Assembly: GCA_030549495.1 (NCBI GenBank)
Contig: JAUIRK010000509.1
Coordinates: 363,501-427,500 of the forward strand
Length of the DNA: 64,000 bases
Direction: 5' to 3'
Source: Nectonema munidae
Taxonomy: Eukaryota; Nematomorpha; Nectonematoida; Nectonematidae
Part shown: one piece after another, positions 9,906-22,484 of the stretch
How positions within the stretch are numbered: position 1 is the first letter of the stretch
Layout: the number at the start of each line of letters is the position of its first letter
Translations under genes and position numbers: made by a program
Notes under the pieces: generated by a model
The model's input: only the letters and a program-made list of their open reading frames with translations
What the model was told of the DNA's origin: nothing
Databases searched by the model: none

Positions 9906-12900
9906 GCGCGAAATATGTGACACGTATATGTGATAAGTATAGTTCTAAATTATATAAAGTAAATGGAGGGTGAATGACCTTAGTTTCCGGCAAAAGAAGG
10001 CAGATGAGAGCGATGTTGATGAAAGTGAGCGAAATGGAGAAGAAAGGAAGGAGTTTATAATTTTCGTGATGGCTCAAAGCAACACCACAAAGTGGACCGA
10101 GAATGTAGCCGAAGGAAAAAGCACAACCAATCAGCGCCTATCAATCAAATAAACGAAAATAACGCAATTTATCTGTGAAAAGCAAAGCACACTCTATTTA
10201 TCGCATTCAAAGTGCAAAGTTGATGAATATACGTTCAATTTTTTTCATTTCAAAAGATTTAATACAATATTTTGGCAAAATTTTTGAAATAAATACTAAA
10301 TACTCCACTGATCATGATGATATGTGATATATCCACATATGATTTTAGGAAAGAAATACAAAGTCATTGATCTCATTTTTGGAATAGCACTTTGCAAATC
10401 CTATATATTTCAATAATTTGAAAAGGATCGGTTTAAAAAATCAAATTGAATTATTTTAAAACTTCTTTATTGTCAATTTTCGTGTTTTTGTCAAAAGATT
10501 GGTTTTATCGGTGATTTACTTTGTCTTTATCGGATGTTTGTAACTTTTTTTTTGCAACTTACAGAAAACCCTAAAAATATCGCCTACAAATTAAACAAAG
10601 AACTAAAGTGATAGAATCTTGACCGTAAAATAATAGTTTCTGTAGCCAATAGAAGAAGCTCTTGAATATTTAAAACTAAGATAAATTTAAACAATTAAAA
10701 CATTTTCACTTATTAATTGGAAAAATTGAACCTTTTTATAAAAAGAAAATTTACTCAATTTAAAATCGGATCGATAATACAAAATTTGATCAATTATATT
10801 ATTGTTGTTTTGAATTCACAAAATCAGTGAAAAGTGCTGTTTTTCAGACTTCTATTTTGTTTTTTTCAGTCAAACTCCTAAAATCAAACATCTATAACAA
10901 GAACACCCATTTTTGTAGACCAAAATAAAAAGACTTAAATTTTCTATAGAGTGAGAAAAATCGATATATTAAAAATCAAAATTATGTCATATGTATAAAA
11001 CCTATAAAAGTGAGCTAGATGATCTGGTAAGCGAAAATTGTATGAAGCATCAGATAGCAAAAAATGAGAAAGCATTCGAGTCAAGAGGGTCGGATAGAAA
11101 ATGTCAATCCGACAACTTCAGATAATCTCCTACAAATGGTGAGATAGCGTATCCCCATACCTCGACAGTTTTTTCCTAGTTTATCAAACTATCAAAATTG
11201 TCATTGATTGATCGTTTTTTTTTTGTCATTCTCCTTCTACATCGTTATAATGTTCATTTCTCTTTTTCTATTATAAGTTTGCTGCATTTGTTTATCTTTA
11301 GCAGTTTTTGGTTTTGGAAGTTCTTTCCTGCACTGCAAATATACTTCTTTCATTGGTTAAGGAAATGTCATTTTGTTTGGTTTACTTCAAATGTCCAGTA
11401 AAGTTAAAGAATTTTTTTAACTGAAAAATAAACTTTATTAATTTCAGTGAATATAACAGTCAAAGAAAACTTGCAAGCATTTTTCAATTGGGAAGGCAGT
11501 TGTGCAAAATACTTCGAAAATATAAAAATGTTTCATTTTTAGCTTTTGAAAAAAAGAGTAATGAAAAAGAAAATGAGATAGCATTGTAAGGAAAAGAGTG
11601 TATTAGATGAAAATTTTTGTTGAGGTAGAAAGACTCTTTCAAAGAAAATTCTTGTTAATCAACCATTATTATAGCAAAAAGGTCTAGGAAATGAGGAAAA
11701 ATTAGAAAACAATAAACTCAACTGATGAAATAGAGGTTGGCTAAATTCAAAATTTTTGTTAAAATTTGTGAAAAGGTTGTCTTGTTGATGGAAAATTTGG
11801 GGATGATCTGGAGTTGAAGTTTTCTGAAATTTTATAATTGGTTATTCAGAGCTTAAGGTTTTTAAAATGAAAGAAAGTGGTTCTTTCTATCGCGCTTTCC
11901 TAAACAACGCAATATCTCTTTTACGTCATGAGAGAGAGCGGTGAAAAAATTCCCTACAAATTTTCTTTATGTGATACTTTAGGTGATTTTGAATGTCTTC
12001 TAGCCATTGGTTGATGTGCAAACCAATCACGATTTATGTCAGTCTTCAAAACGATATACTGAATGAGATGCTTTTGATACTGATTTTGCACTTCTTTCAA
12101 CACCTTGGAACAAGAAGGAAGAGTGAGAATTGGCTCGCTATTAGTTTCAATTGGTTGCTGTCGTTTTCTTCAGAAATATGATTTATAACTTGAACTTTAA
12201 TTTTAATTTGTCTCTTGGGTATAAGCAGAGAAGTCTTGTTGCTATAGTCAACCATCATTAATGATATTGATTTAATCATAATGATTAAGAAAGAGGACAG
12301 ACATATTTTGCAAACAATCCAACCTTCTTCTTCCAATCATATGAATTTGCTGTGTTCATAAAGAAGACTTTGATCACAATTGAGACCTTTTAAATATTTT
12401 CTTAAGCTAAAGGAGGTTCATTTTGCATGTCTGGATCAGTTGTAACTTCATCTATATATTTGATGAAGCACCAAATGAAAGTTTTGTTTGGTGAAGATTG
12501 AAGCATCAAAAATTGAAAAAGTAAATATACTTTTCGAACTGTCATATACTTCAAGCACACTCAAAGTTTCTTGAACAAGAACATTCCATTGTTGTGCCAT
12601 TTATAAAGATTGTTATATCGGTCAAGTAAGTTCCTTGAGATTCTTCACTTTCAAACGTGAACATAAGATTATGCTTAACTCCAACAAAATTGCGTTTTTG
12701 TCTTCATCTCAGCATTACTAATCATTTTTTATTATCTGATGTCACTTATCCACGCATTTGGATATCTGGTTTTGATAAATGTCTACTGTCATGGAGAAGA
12801 GTGTTTACTAAAACGGAACCTTAATTGAATAAAAACAATCATTCAAATATATTTTTCCGAATACTATCACATTTCTCGCAATTTTCCTTCGCATATCCTC

Positions 12901-13043
12901 GACAATTAATAAAGGTAATATAACGTTCTACTGGTTTTATGCTGATTTTCATTCACCCTCTTCCATCATAATTTTTCAAGAAACATAAAAAATTTTCATC
13001 TTACTATGTTTAAAAAAATATAATTTTTTTATATCATTAATGG
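9906..13043. other. Long AT-rich stretch with weak protein-like traces
   Basis: No confident gene. On the minus strand about 12,090-12,340 encodes EEEGWIVCKICLSSF and then a spaced His/His-like tract. This vaguely recalls the BED/TTF zinc-binding head of hAT-type transposases, and the frame around 12,450-12,600 also looks protein-like. Both are broken by stops and I do not assign them. The frame at 11198-11401 (+) is Phe/Leu-rich and probably chance. Confidence 0.3.
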
Positions 13044-13573
13044 GGAATTCAAGTAAACCAAAACGACGAATACCAAATGACCCGATACATGAACGTCTGA
13101 AACTTGAATCAACAAAAAATATTTAAAAATTTAAGATTTTTTCTTGTATCTACGCTCTTTTCCAATTATTATCTTATATATTTTTCTAAGAATATGTTAA
13201 AGTTAACACTTTGTTGTTTCACATGCATAAAAAACAGATACAAGATTCCTAATTTATCAATCTTATCGAATCAAACTACTTCTGAAATTTTGAACCAAAA
13301 TCAGAAATTATTTATATTCTTGTTTTCCTGTTTAAATTAGTCACATCTTTTCTGGTTTTAAACTGAATTTCCGTTTGAATTGGTAGTTTAATTGTTTTTC
13401 AAACCAAAGCAATAATGTATTTTAGTATGATCACTTTTATCTTTAGAGTCAAATTGATCACTATCATTTCGTGTCAAATAGAATAAACTTCAAAAAATAG
13501 TAACGCCCTAATTATTATCTTCGGGTGTTTTGGTTTCGGGCGTTTTGGTTTTCAGGCGTTTTGACCCGGCACC
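13044..13573 (-). mobile_element. Non-autonomous DNA element, 'CAAAACGCCCG' family, copy 1
   Basis: This is an inverted copy of 44707-45255, very similar over nearly the whole length (by eye above 90 percent). The right end read inward is GGTGCCGGGTCAAAACGCC, followed by two or three tandem units of an AAACGCCCGAAAACC-like motif. The left end carries GGAATTC and an opposed AAACCAAAACGACG motif. Flanks ATTAATGG and ATTAAAAGG may be an eroded 8-9 bp duplication. It has no coding capacity apart from chance frames. Confidence 0.7.
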
Positions 13574-15009
13574 ATTAAAAGGCTTTAAAAGGGGAATATT
13601 TACTTAGTTCACGCATTTTTTATATTGGAATACGCTGCATAATCAAAAGATTTAACTAAAAAAAAAATAAAAAGGCATCCATCAATTAAATCGTTGACAA
13701 CAACAGTATAATGCTTTCATAAAGATGAAGTTGAGGGGATCAAAAAAATTTCTTACCATAATTTTGGATCTATTCTGCGAATTAGTAATATCATACGCAA
13801 TCGTGTTCATCACTGTAACGTTTCCTTTGAAGATTCCGCACACGACTCGAAAGAAAAAAAATTGGAGAACGGTTTCCGCCTTCGCCCATAAGAAATAGGA
13901 GGCACAGATGCCTGTCTGAAAATTAAAGTATCATAAAAAATTAGCCAATGAAGTCAACGCAGATTTCTCAAGTTTGTCTCGCGCAAACCACTTCTATGAT
14001 TTCCTTGACTTAATTTGCCAATAATTTTGTTCTAGATGGAATCGAATCCCATCGATTCACTACCCAAATTTCTACCGACCTGCAAATGAAACGAATTATT
14101 TCAACCAATTAAAAAATGAAAATACTATTGAATCAAGTTAGGGTGGTCAAAAGTTTAATAAGGGACCTATAATAAAGAATGTTAAGGATCAAATATATAG
14201 AATTTCTAGGCAAAAGTAGTTATTCATGATTCCTATTAACAATGTTATATGCTAAAATGATATCTCCTCTTCCAAGCCTATAGAACATAAAATGTAAGTT
14301 TATCCTATAAGTTATTTTTCAATCCAATCACGTTCTTCGTGATCTTTCCTTGAACCCTCTCAGTATTCGCTATATCATGCACAAGAGTTGAAAAGATCAT
14401 AACATTTCCATTATCCAAAATCGATATTATCTCAGTTTTATACAAACGTAATCCAGTAGTCATATCAATAAGGGAAAACATTTATGTATTGTGTGGAAAA
14501 CTTTTGATAGTATAGAGAAAATATGACGCAAGTTGTGGGTTAGTTAGTACTAATGCCTAGATCAACTTGGGAATCTCCGTCTATAAGTTCCAATATAAAT
14601 TGAGTCAACATTTTTAGAAGCCATTTGGAAGTGAGTATATTTATCAAAGTCACGTTTCATACCCCATGTGTCAAGTCAAGCTGGAATGTAAAGGTAACAG
14701 TAATAATTCATTGTAATAAGACATTTAAAAACTGCTTAGTCTATGGGATACTTGAGGACTAGAGCCCGGATTTTTAAAAGATTGCCAACCCAGAACAACA
14801 GGATACTCAAGTAAGTTTTTAATTTAAAGGATGAAAAGTGATCTGGGATCAAGGTCAAGAATTAAGAAAAATCTTTTAGAAAGCTATATTACATTAAAAT
14901 ATCATCCAATAAAATTCATTCTTCATATTTGATAATAATTAATTTAATATTTATTTAGTTGGGCTTGTCTTTTCGCAATTCTATTTTGTCTTTCTAAGAA
15001 GTGTTTTGT
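13574..15009. other. AT-rich stretch, nothing recognised
   Basis: No coding or repeat boundaries identified. Confidence 0.4.
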
Positions 15010-15600
15010 TCAAATGAAATTAGAGAACTCTTGGGCTTCTTTTTCTTTAAGTATTCTATATATTTTTGTAATAATGATTTCGAAGTAATCTACTTTTAAA
15101 AATTTATAAACTTGCCATATAGTTTTCTCTTTTTTAATAGCAATTTTGGCATCACTATTGATAAAATGTTTTTGATCAGAGTTTATAAAAAAAGAATAAA
15201 ACTTTTTAAGACAGAGGTTTTTCAATGAATTCCAATCAACTTTTGAAAGGAAAGAGTATATCATATCAAAACTACTACGATAAAGATTATAATTTTTTGT
15301 AACAGAAGATGTTAACACTTTATATAGGGACAGGTGGAAGTTTATACCAAAATGTCTTTTGGAAAGCGGTGGTGCAATGGATAAATGAATAACTAAATCA
15401 AGAACCTTGGTAATCAATAAATCTAAAATCGATTGTTTATAGGAATTTTTTACTCTAGTTGTCTCTGTGATAAAATTGAGATAGAGATTGACTGTCTTAT
15501 AAAAAGTTCACAAATTTCCCATAACAGGTAACATATGATGAGAGATGCAAGCGATATCAGAGTATAGTTGACATCGCCGAGTATTTTAAGTGTTGCTTTT
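15010..15600 (-). pseudogene. CR1/L2-like LINE relic, endonuclease end and linker
   Basis: The minus strand carries a 135-codon open frame (15010-15417) reading VLDLVIHLSIAPPLSKRHFG and later NYNLYRSSFDMIYSFLSKVD. This matches the end of the AP-endonuclease domain (LDLVFT...PPLGKSDHxxI) and the following 'W...D' linker of CR1-group LINEs. Upstream on the same strand (15,420-15,600) lies ILGDVNYTLIS, recalling the GDFNxPxIxW motif, but in another frame. It is a degraded internal LINE piece with no reverse transcriptase core next to it. Confidence 0.7.
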
Positions 15601-16580
15601 GGAAAACTAAGTGGCTTTGCTGAATCAAAAAAAATTTTGAATATTTATCAGGAGAACTTTTTCGATTTAGAAATTGCACTTTAAAAGGACCTTTTCCTGA
15701 TTCACTCAAATCGGTCTCCTTGAAAAGAACGGATAAAAAGACTGCTTTCCGAATCCAAGAAAATTCTCTATTTTAAACATTCTTAAAATTAAGATGATGT
15801 TCATGGAAATTCTTTCATTTCGTCAAGGTCACTTCTGGTCCATGGAGCCCATTTGGCAAACACTCAATTTGTGAGAGTGATAAATAAATTTTTGCTACTT
15901 TTTCAGATTGGTTCCAAAATATAAAAGGGTACAAACAAGTACGCAGTATTTACTTTTCAAAGCTCTCTATATCTATGCCTTATGTGGCCTTGGCCTTTTT
16001 TAGAAAAATATTTCACAATTTTCTGCTTTATAAAATCCATCAATAGATGTGAGTGATATATTGATTCTTGTAGCACACATCCAGTGCAAACATTGTTTCC
16101 TTATATTGGCAAATGTTATATGCGTGGAATAGCGACAAATTAAAATCACGAAATATAAGCTTTGAACGCGATCAAATTTGGCGAAAATATTGATCGTTAT
16201 TTAAAGTGAATTAATTACAAGGCATAATAGCAAAATGGGCTTCCTTCCAAATGTGTCAGTGAGTTCTCCGTGGAAAGGTGAAAGAAGGAATTGCAGGATC
16301 GAAAAACTTGAATCCATGATTCCTAAAAATAACGAAAACTTTACTGAAATTTTTTCCCGAATTTCAATGAAGAGAGGAGGATAAATTTACAAAAAAAAGA
16401 TTTTCATATGGTTCATAATTATATTGTTCTTACTGCAATCAAAAATATATTAGTTAGGATTTAGTTTTATTGTCGTGTTTTATGCATCAAGTATATGCTG
16501 ATGTCGAGCTTTAGCAAACGAGAATCTACACATTTATTTTAAGTTTAAAAAATAAGAATCAGATAATTCTTGGAAACTAA
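15601..16580. other. AT-rich stretch, nothing recognised
   Basis: No feature identified before the TTAA-type element at 16581. Confidence 0.4.
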
Positions 16581-16924
16581 CCCTATCAGTGCTGGGAGGG
16601 CGTAAAATGCCCCCTCGACTAAAAAATTAATTGTAGAAAATTGGCTGAATCATATCCCTTCAAATCTTGTGACTTTTCCTAAAATCGCTAGCTGCATCTT
16701 TTGAAACCATTTTCATGGTAGTTGAATGACCCTTTCATGTCCAAAACTGTCAATCAAAATAAAAAATGTTAATTTTTCAGCAAAATTTTGACATTATCTG
16801 TACTTAACCTTATAACTTAGGATCTATCTTATATAATACCCTGAAAATTTATAATTATATACAGTTTGGAACGCATAACACTTTATATATTTAATTTTTT
16901 CAATAATCATGGCTACTTTTTAGA

Positions 16925-18070
16925 AAATGTCAATCAAAATTTTGATTGATCAAAAAAATATCTAATAAAATTTACCTTCAAATTTTACATAAAATATATG
17001 TTTTATACTAAATCGATCATGCTGTTTTCATTTCTGGACTCATTTTTTACATTTAGGATTTGAAAATACCATAAGTGTTAATCAAATTTGCGATTTACTT
17101 CTGAAAATAGTCTCCAAAAACATTCATTCAAATTTTACAAGGAAATATATGTTTTTATACCGAATCAACAATGCTGTTTTCATTTCTGAACTCATTTTTC
17201 ACATTTAGAGGTTTTAAAATATCTGTCAATATCAATCATATTTGCGGTTTACTACTAAAAGCTATCTCCAAAAATATTCTCTCAATTTTACATGAAATAT
17301 ATGTTTTTATACCAAATCAAAAATGCTGTTTTCATTTCTAAACTCATTTTTTACATTTAGGATGTGAAAATACATATAAGTGTTAATCAAATTTGCGGTT
17401 TACTTATAAAAATTGTCTCCAAAAACATTCATTCAAATTTTACAATTAAATATATGTTTTTATACCAAATCAACCATGCTAGTTTCATTTATGGACTCAA
17501 TTTTTGCAATTTGAATTTGAAAATACCTATAAGTATCAATCAATTGTGCGTTTAGTTCTAAAAATTTGTTTCCAAAAATATTTATTCAAATTTTACATGA
17601 AATATATGTTTTTATAGCAAATAGATCATGATGAATTCATTTCTGAACACAGTTTTCGCATTTAGAGGTTTTACTGCTAGTGTCAAACAAATTTGCGGTT
17701 TATGTCTGAAAACTATATCCCAAAATATTCTCTCTAATTTTACATGAAATATATGTTTTTATACCAATTCGACCATGATCATTTTTATTTCTGAAATCAT
17801 TTTTTGCATTATCTAAAAGTGACAATCAAATGTTCGATTTACGTCTAATCTCTACAGAAATATTTTTAAAATTTAAATAAAATATCTGTTTTTATGCCAA
17901 ATGGAAAATGCTAGTTTCATTTTTGGACTCAGGTTTGGCATTTATAGTTTTAAAATATCTGAAAGCTTTATCGACTATGCTTATTTTATTTCTGTACTGG
18001 ATTTTGGATAATACGGTTAAAAAATATCTCGAAGTGGCAATTGAATTAGTAATGTATGCCTGAAAATCAG
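16925..18070. repeat. Tandem array, unit about 152 bp, seven copies
   Basis: Each unit contains an ATATATGTTTTTATACC block, then a TGCTGTTTTCATTTCTG block, TTTTTACATTTAG, and CAAATTTGCGGTTTAC. The ATATATG landmark ends at 17000, 17151, 17303, 17456, 17608 and 17755, so the period is 147-153 bp. A degraded further copy follows at about 17,888. Copies differ by scattered substitutions and drift toward the right edge. Confidence 0.85.
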
Positions 18071-18770
18071 TTGTTTAAAAAAATTTCAAAAAATAGCTGT
18101 ATATTAGGTATATAGTAAAAATATACTTTTTTTGTATATTTTGGCTTATAATACTTTCTACAATCATCTTGAGTATGAAATACTTATTAAAAAAAACAAA
18201 ACGTATTATAAAATCTTTTTAAAATTTGTATGAGAGAAGGAACCAATTTGAAAACTAATTGAAAAAAGAACATGTGATCAAAACAAATAATTAAAAAAAA
18301 TATGTATCTTGACTAAATGGAAGATCTACCCTGTTCTAATGAACTAGGAAGTGGTTTTATATAATATTAGGTGCTTCAAAAAATATTTTGACTGTAAAAA
18401 AGAAGTTCCTCTTTTACAAATGAAAAATATTTAAATCTATAGCTTATCATCTAGGATTACAATTAACATTTAGCTAAGATGGGTTGGAAATCCTAAAATT
18501 TAGAATAGGTCAGATTTATCAAAAATGAGACAGATCGCAATATGTGAGAATTTAGTCACTATCAAGATATTTTTAATTTAAATTGAATTTGTCCATCTTT
18601 TTCCTTTTGCGTCAAGGATATATTTTTTAGATGAAGAACGTGGACAACTTTTTGTAATTGAACAATGAACATCACGAATGATTCATCAGAAAAAAACCTT
18701 TGAAATGAGATTGGTTGACAAATATTCAGGCCTGATAATAAAATACACGATACTGATAAAAAAAAGTCTA

Positions 18771-19340
18771 AGCTGTCACATTTAGATCAATTTTTTGACA
18801 GGTTTAAATGATTTTCATAAAAAATGAATATCACCACTTAATTCAGCATATTTGAAAATGGGTATACATGTGTAAAAAACTTTATATAATTATTTAGATA
18901 AAAAGTTTCTTTTTGAGATGAGCTGTTTGTTTTTGTTTTTTGTTTGTTTTTTTGTCACATTTAGATCAATTTTTTGACAGGTTTAATTGATTTTCATAAA
19001 AAATAAATATCACCACTGAATTCAGCATATTTGAAAATGGGTATACATGTGTAAAAAACTTTATATAATTATTTAGATAAAAAGTTTCTTTTTGAAATGA
19101 GCTGTCACATTTAGATCAATTTTTTGACAGGTTAAATTGATTTTCATAAGAAATGAATATTACCACTGAATTCAGCATATTTGAAAATGGGTATACATGT
19201 GTAAAAAACTTTATATACTTATTTAAATAAAAAGTTCCTTTTTGAGATGAGCTGTCAAATATAAATCAATTTTTTGACAGGTTTGATTGATTTTGATAAA
19301 AAAAAATGGACATCACCACTGAATTCAGCATAGTTGAAAT
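18771..19340. repeat. Tandem array, unit about 149 bp, four copies
   Basis: Units start CTGTCACATTTAGATCAATT, continue TTTTTGACAGG, and include CACTGAATTCAGCATATTTG and GGGTATACATGTGTAAAAAA. Starts are near 18,772, 18,952, 19,101 and 19,250. The first interval is longer because of a T/G-rich insertion of about 30 bp (about 18,926-18,952). Each unit contains the near-palindrome CTGTCA...TGACAG. It differs in sequence from the 152-bp array but has almost the same length. Confidence 0.85.
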
Positions 19341-19463
19341 ATATATGCAACATTAAAAATATTTATAAAAACTTATTAATATCTGAGAAAAATAGGGGGG
19401 GGGCACTTTACGCCCCCCCCAGCACTTGAGCGGACAAATTTTGCCCAGCACTAATAGGGTTAA

Positions 19464-20299
19464 ATGAGATGAAATTCGTCTGAAAGAGAGTTTGAGTAGA
19501 AATTTTGCATCTTTTCTAAGGCCTTCTCCTTTGTTAATCTCCATGTCTCGATGAGGATCAATAAGTGAGAGGCTGATCAAAGGAACTATTTTCATGCAAT
19601 TCACCAATCTTGATTTTACTGATCAGAGCTTTACTGTGATCCTGCAACACATTTTTTCAAACCACGCTGATTGGGTAAACTTTCAGCGATCTGCCCTTTG
19701 AATATCATCAAGAGTCGTATCCAGCTTCAAGCACATCCGGCAACAGGTACCCCATCCTTGTTTCAGTTTTATCTATCTATAAATGACATAAGTTTTCCTT
19801 TGATATTCTGGTTAGTGCCAAACGTTGCATTGTGTCTTATTGTTTTTCTTCTTCTTCTTCTTCTCTTTTGCCTCTTCCCTTGCGAAGGTTGGCATGAACG
19901 TTTGATGGTTGATTTGTGTTTTTTGCATTTAGAATTACAATGATGCCATTTTGACCTCATTTATTCACCACGTGTGTAAAAATGATATTTCTTTATATCA
20001 AGCTGTGATAATTTTGACCTTTATTAAAGTACTATGATCTACCAAGTCTTGTTTTTCTGCTTCAATATCATTCCCTACCACACCGAAACACTTCAAGGTA
20101 ACTAGAATGACATGTGTCGTCGCTTTGACCGCATAGGCTTTCTGAGCATTATTCATAATTTTTGGCCTCATTTAGTGCATTATCTTTATCATGCATCCAT
20201 CATCCTTTAGTGATTGATTCTTCTCACAAGTGTTTTTCCACAAATTTTCTGATTTTCATTTTTCTGATTTATTTTGTTGTATCTTGTTGAATGAGTTCT
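19464..20299. other. Stretch between two piggyBac-type remains
   Basis: No gene recognised. A (CTT)n run lies at about 19,847-19,864. The open frame at 19671-19943 (+) begins at a non-ATG codon and shows no motif beyond a Leu-rich stretch over the (CTT)n run. Confidence 0.4.
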
Positions 20300-21360
20300 G
20301 CAAAGCCAAATCATTATTGCTGAAAAATCTGATAATGATATAGCATCTTGTAAATATGAGTTAGAAAATGAAAGCTTCTCTGAATTTGGCATTGAAGTAA
20401 GCAACGAAACTAATGGGAACCTTGAATTTCCTTCAGATATGGAAGATGAATCTGTGCGCTTAGATTGCAGTAATGAAAATCCTGTTCGATTTCAAGGAAA
20501 AAAATTCTTTTAAATCAAAAGATGGCACTGATTGGCTTATTACTATGAACGACAGAATATCAATACAAAATGTTTTCATACACCTTTTGCTTATCGCAAT
20601 ATAAATTTGCAAACCAAATAAGCTTTTCGTTCTATTTATGATATAAAAAAATGTTTCAGCGTATTCAAAAATACATAATGCTGAGGCGGGTGTTCCAGTG
20701 AAAAATGATTGGACATTATCTCTAACAATTTGAATGTTTTTTTTATCATTGTGCATAATGCGTGGAGTAGTTGAAGCAAAATGTTACTTTGAGAACTTTC
20801 TGGAGGAAAAATTGGGGTAAGCAATAAGATAGCATGCAACGTTGTAAGTTTGAAGAATTCGCAAAGTTTCTTGCATTTAATTTGAAAAGTGAAAGAAAAG
20901 AGCGTTTGGATCCTGATAAATTTGCTTTTGCCTCTGAAATTCGGAGTCTTTTTTATAGACAATTGTGAAACGTGTCATGTGCCTCATCCCAATCTTACTA
21001 TTGATGAACAGCTTTTCCCGCGAGGGCTATAGATGTCTGTTTACGCAATACTTGCCTAGCAAACCTGACAAATATGGTATAAAGTTCTGCCTCATGGTTT
21101 ACATTAAAAACTAAATATTTATGTGCAAGTTATCCATATTTTTGTAAAGATAATGAAAGTTGTTCTACCGTTCCTCTTGTTGAATATGATGTAAAAAAGT
21201 CATTCAACAAAGTAAGCATGCAAAAAAGGGTACAACATAACTTGTGACAATTTTTTCACATCCAAAAAAAATAACTTTTGATTTATTTTTAGAATGTGCA
21301 AGCTTTGTGAATATACTCAGGCAAAATCGTAAAGAAGTAACGGTTATTTGTCATTGAAAT
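20300..21360 (+). pseudogene. piggyBac-like transposase relic (PGBD4-like)
   Basis: Broken frames on the + strand follow the piggyBac transposase order. There is an acidic N-terminal segment (ELENESFSEFGIEVS), then FKSKDGTDWL, an RNase H-like core with LTIDEQLFPREGYRCLF and QYLPSKPDKYGIKF, and later GYNITCDNFFTSKK and NILRQNRKE. In the family, DEQ/DE(S)M and TDNFF hold catalytic aspartates; D is visible in both places (IDEQ, CDNFF). The C-terminal part and Cys-rich zinc domain are missing. Several frame breaks make it inactive. It differs in type from the relic at 35.2 kb. Confidence 0.8.
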
Positions 21361-21756
21361 AAACAAATGTATTCAAAAAAAAGTTTCCCGTTTTCATTTC
21401 AACCCCGCAACCTCTTTAAGGTTTTGGAAGAGCCTAGCGACACTTCGAAGCTTAAGAATAAATCTTCAATTAACATTTTTAAAGAGCTAATTAAACATGA
21501 TAAGTTATAAAGCTTTACTAACTACGAAATTAAATAACCACTTAACTCGCTAATTAAAAAAAATAAATATATTTATTTATTTATATATTTTTTATTGAAA
21601 AAAAAAATAAAAAAAAATTATTTTATTTAAAATGTATTCATAAAATTTTCAATTTATCTTTATGAATTCTACTAAGAACAAAAATAATAACTTATTCGAA
21701 ATATAAATTAATCATTTATCAAGAAAGCATTTACATATCTTCTACTTTTTTTTTAG

Positions 21757-21892
21757 TTGTCGGTATCGCGCCCAAGCGAAGAATAATCTTCCATATCTGG
21801 GCAGAGAGTAGGGATAGTCACGATCGGGGTTCGAACCCAGACCATCTGGATCAAGACCCTACATTCCCCCCACTAGGTCATCTGCCGACAGA
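21757..21892 (-). repeat. tRNA-derived SINE, family 2
   Basis: On the minus strand it starts TCGGCAGATGACCTAGTGG and has a textbook B-box GGTTCGAACCC. It is followed by TCGTGACTATCCCTACTCTC and ends near AAGATTATTCTTCGC. It is the cleanest B-box of the three family-2 copies. Confidence 0.75.
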
Positions 21893-22484
21893 AGACTAAA
21901 ACCTTTGCTACTTCAACTTGATAAAGACTCGTGGAGTCGAAGATTCGGTATATTTAAATAAAAATTTTTTGAAACTCCAATTTATAATATATATAAAATT
22001 TTGAAAATTATAAATTTCTATTTCCCCACAAAATAGTATGTTTACATTTTGCCTTTTTCGCGATTGAAGACACAGAACATGTTCTTCTGCTTTTTCCACT
22101 TCAAATAAATAGTAAATATATATATGTATAATGGAAGGAGCTTGAACAACATTTATAAAAATAAGTGTTTGCTGCTATTTTTCCCAATGCAATTGGATTA
22201 CAGAGAGTGAGGTCCAAATATGAATTAAGGTCTCTCTCCCAGAAGCTTCTAAAAGTTTTTTTTCTAAAAGTTAGAAAATTATAATTATAATATATTTCCT
22301 ATAAGTTTCATATTATGTATAAAATGTTAAATAAGATGAAAATGTCTTTAAATTTTTTCTTTTCAGAAATTAAACTAGTAATAATTCTATAAGTCTAAAA
22401 ATTCTTAATATTAATGCTGTGTGCAAAGTATATATAATACACAAAAATTATTTATAATAAAAAATTTATAAAATTATTAATCAT
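21893..22484. other. AT-rich stretch, nothing recognised
   Basis: No coding or repeat signal was identified. Confidence 0.4.

Larger units (their letters stand above)
16581..19459. mobile_element. 2.9-kb piggyBac-type non-autonomous element carrying satellites
   Basis: The ends are CCCTATCAGTGCTGGG on the left and the inverse of CCCTATTAGTGCTGGG on the right (15 of 16 match). The right side is followed by TTAA (19460-19463) and the left is preceded by CTAA, a one-base change from TTAA. Both ends continue into a GGGCGTAAA(A/G)TGCCCCC block. The right end also repeats AGTGCTGGG about 25 bp further in. I see no transposase. The inside is two tandem arrays (about 16,925-18,070 and 18,771-19,340). 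TTAA plus CCC termini point to piggyBac-type mobilisation, which is an inference. Confidence 0.75.

Noticed and set aside
16925-19340. CRISPR array
   Set aside because: The units are about 150 bp contiguous tandem repeats without short repeats separated by unique spacers, and the sequence is eukaryotic.
19671-19943. 90-codon frame as a gene between the two piggyBac-type elements
   Set aside because: It has a non-ATG start, a Leu-rich stretch caused by a (CTT)n run, and no domain.
20460-20962. Minus-strand open frames of 98 and 108 codons
   Set aside because: They are antisense shadows of the piggyBac relic on the + strand.
21757-21892. Functional tRNA gene
   Set aside because: The B-box is good, but the acceptor stem does not pair convincingly and the same head occurs in other dispersed copies, so it is a SINE head.
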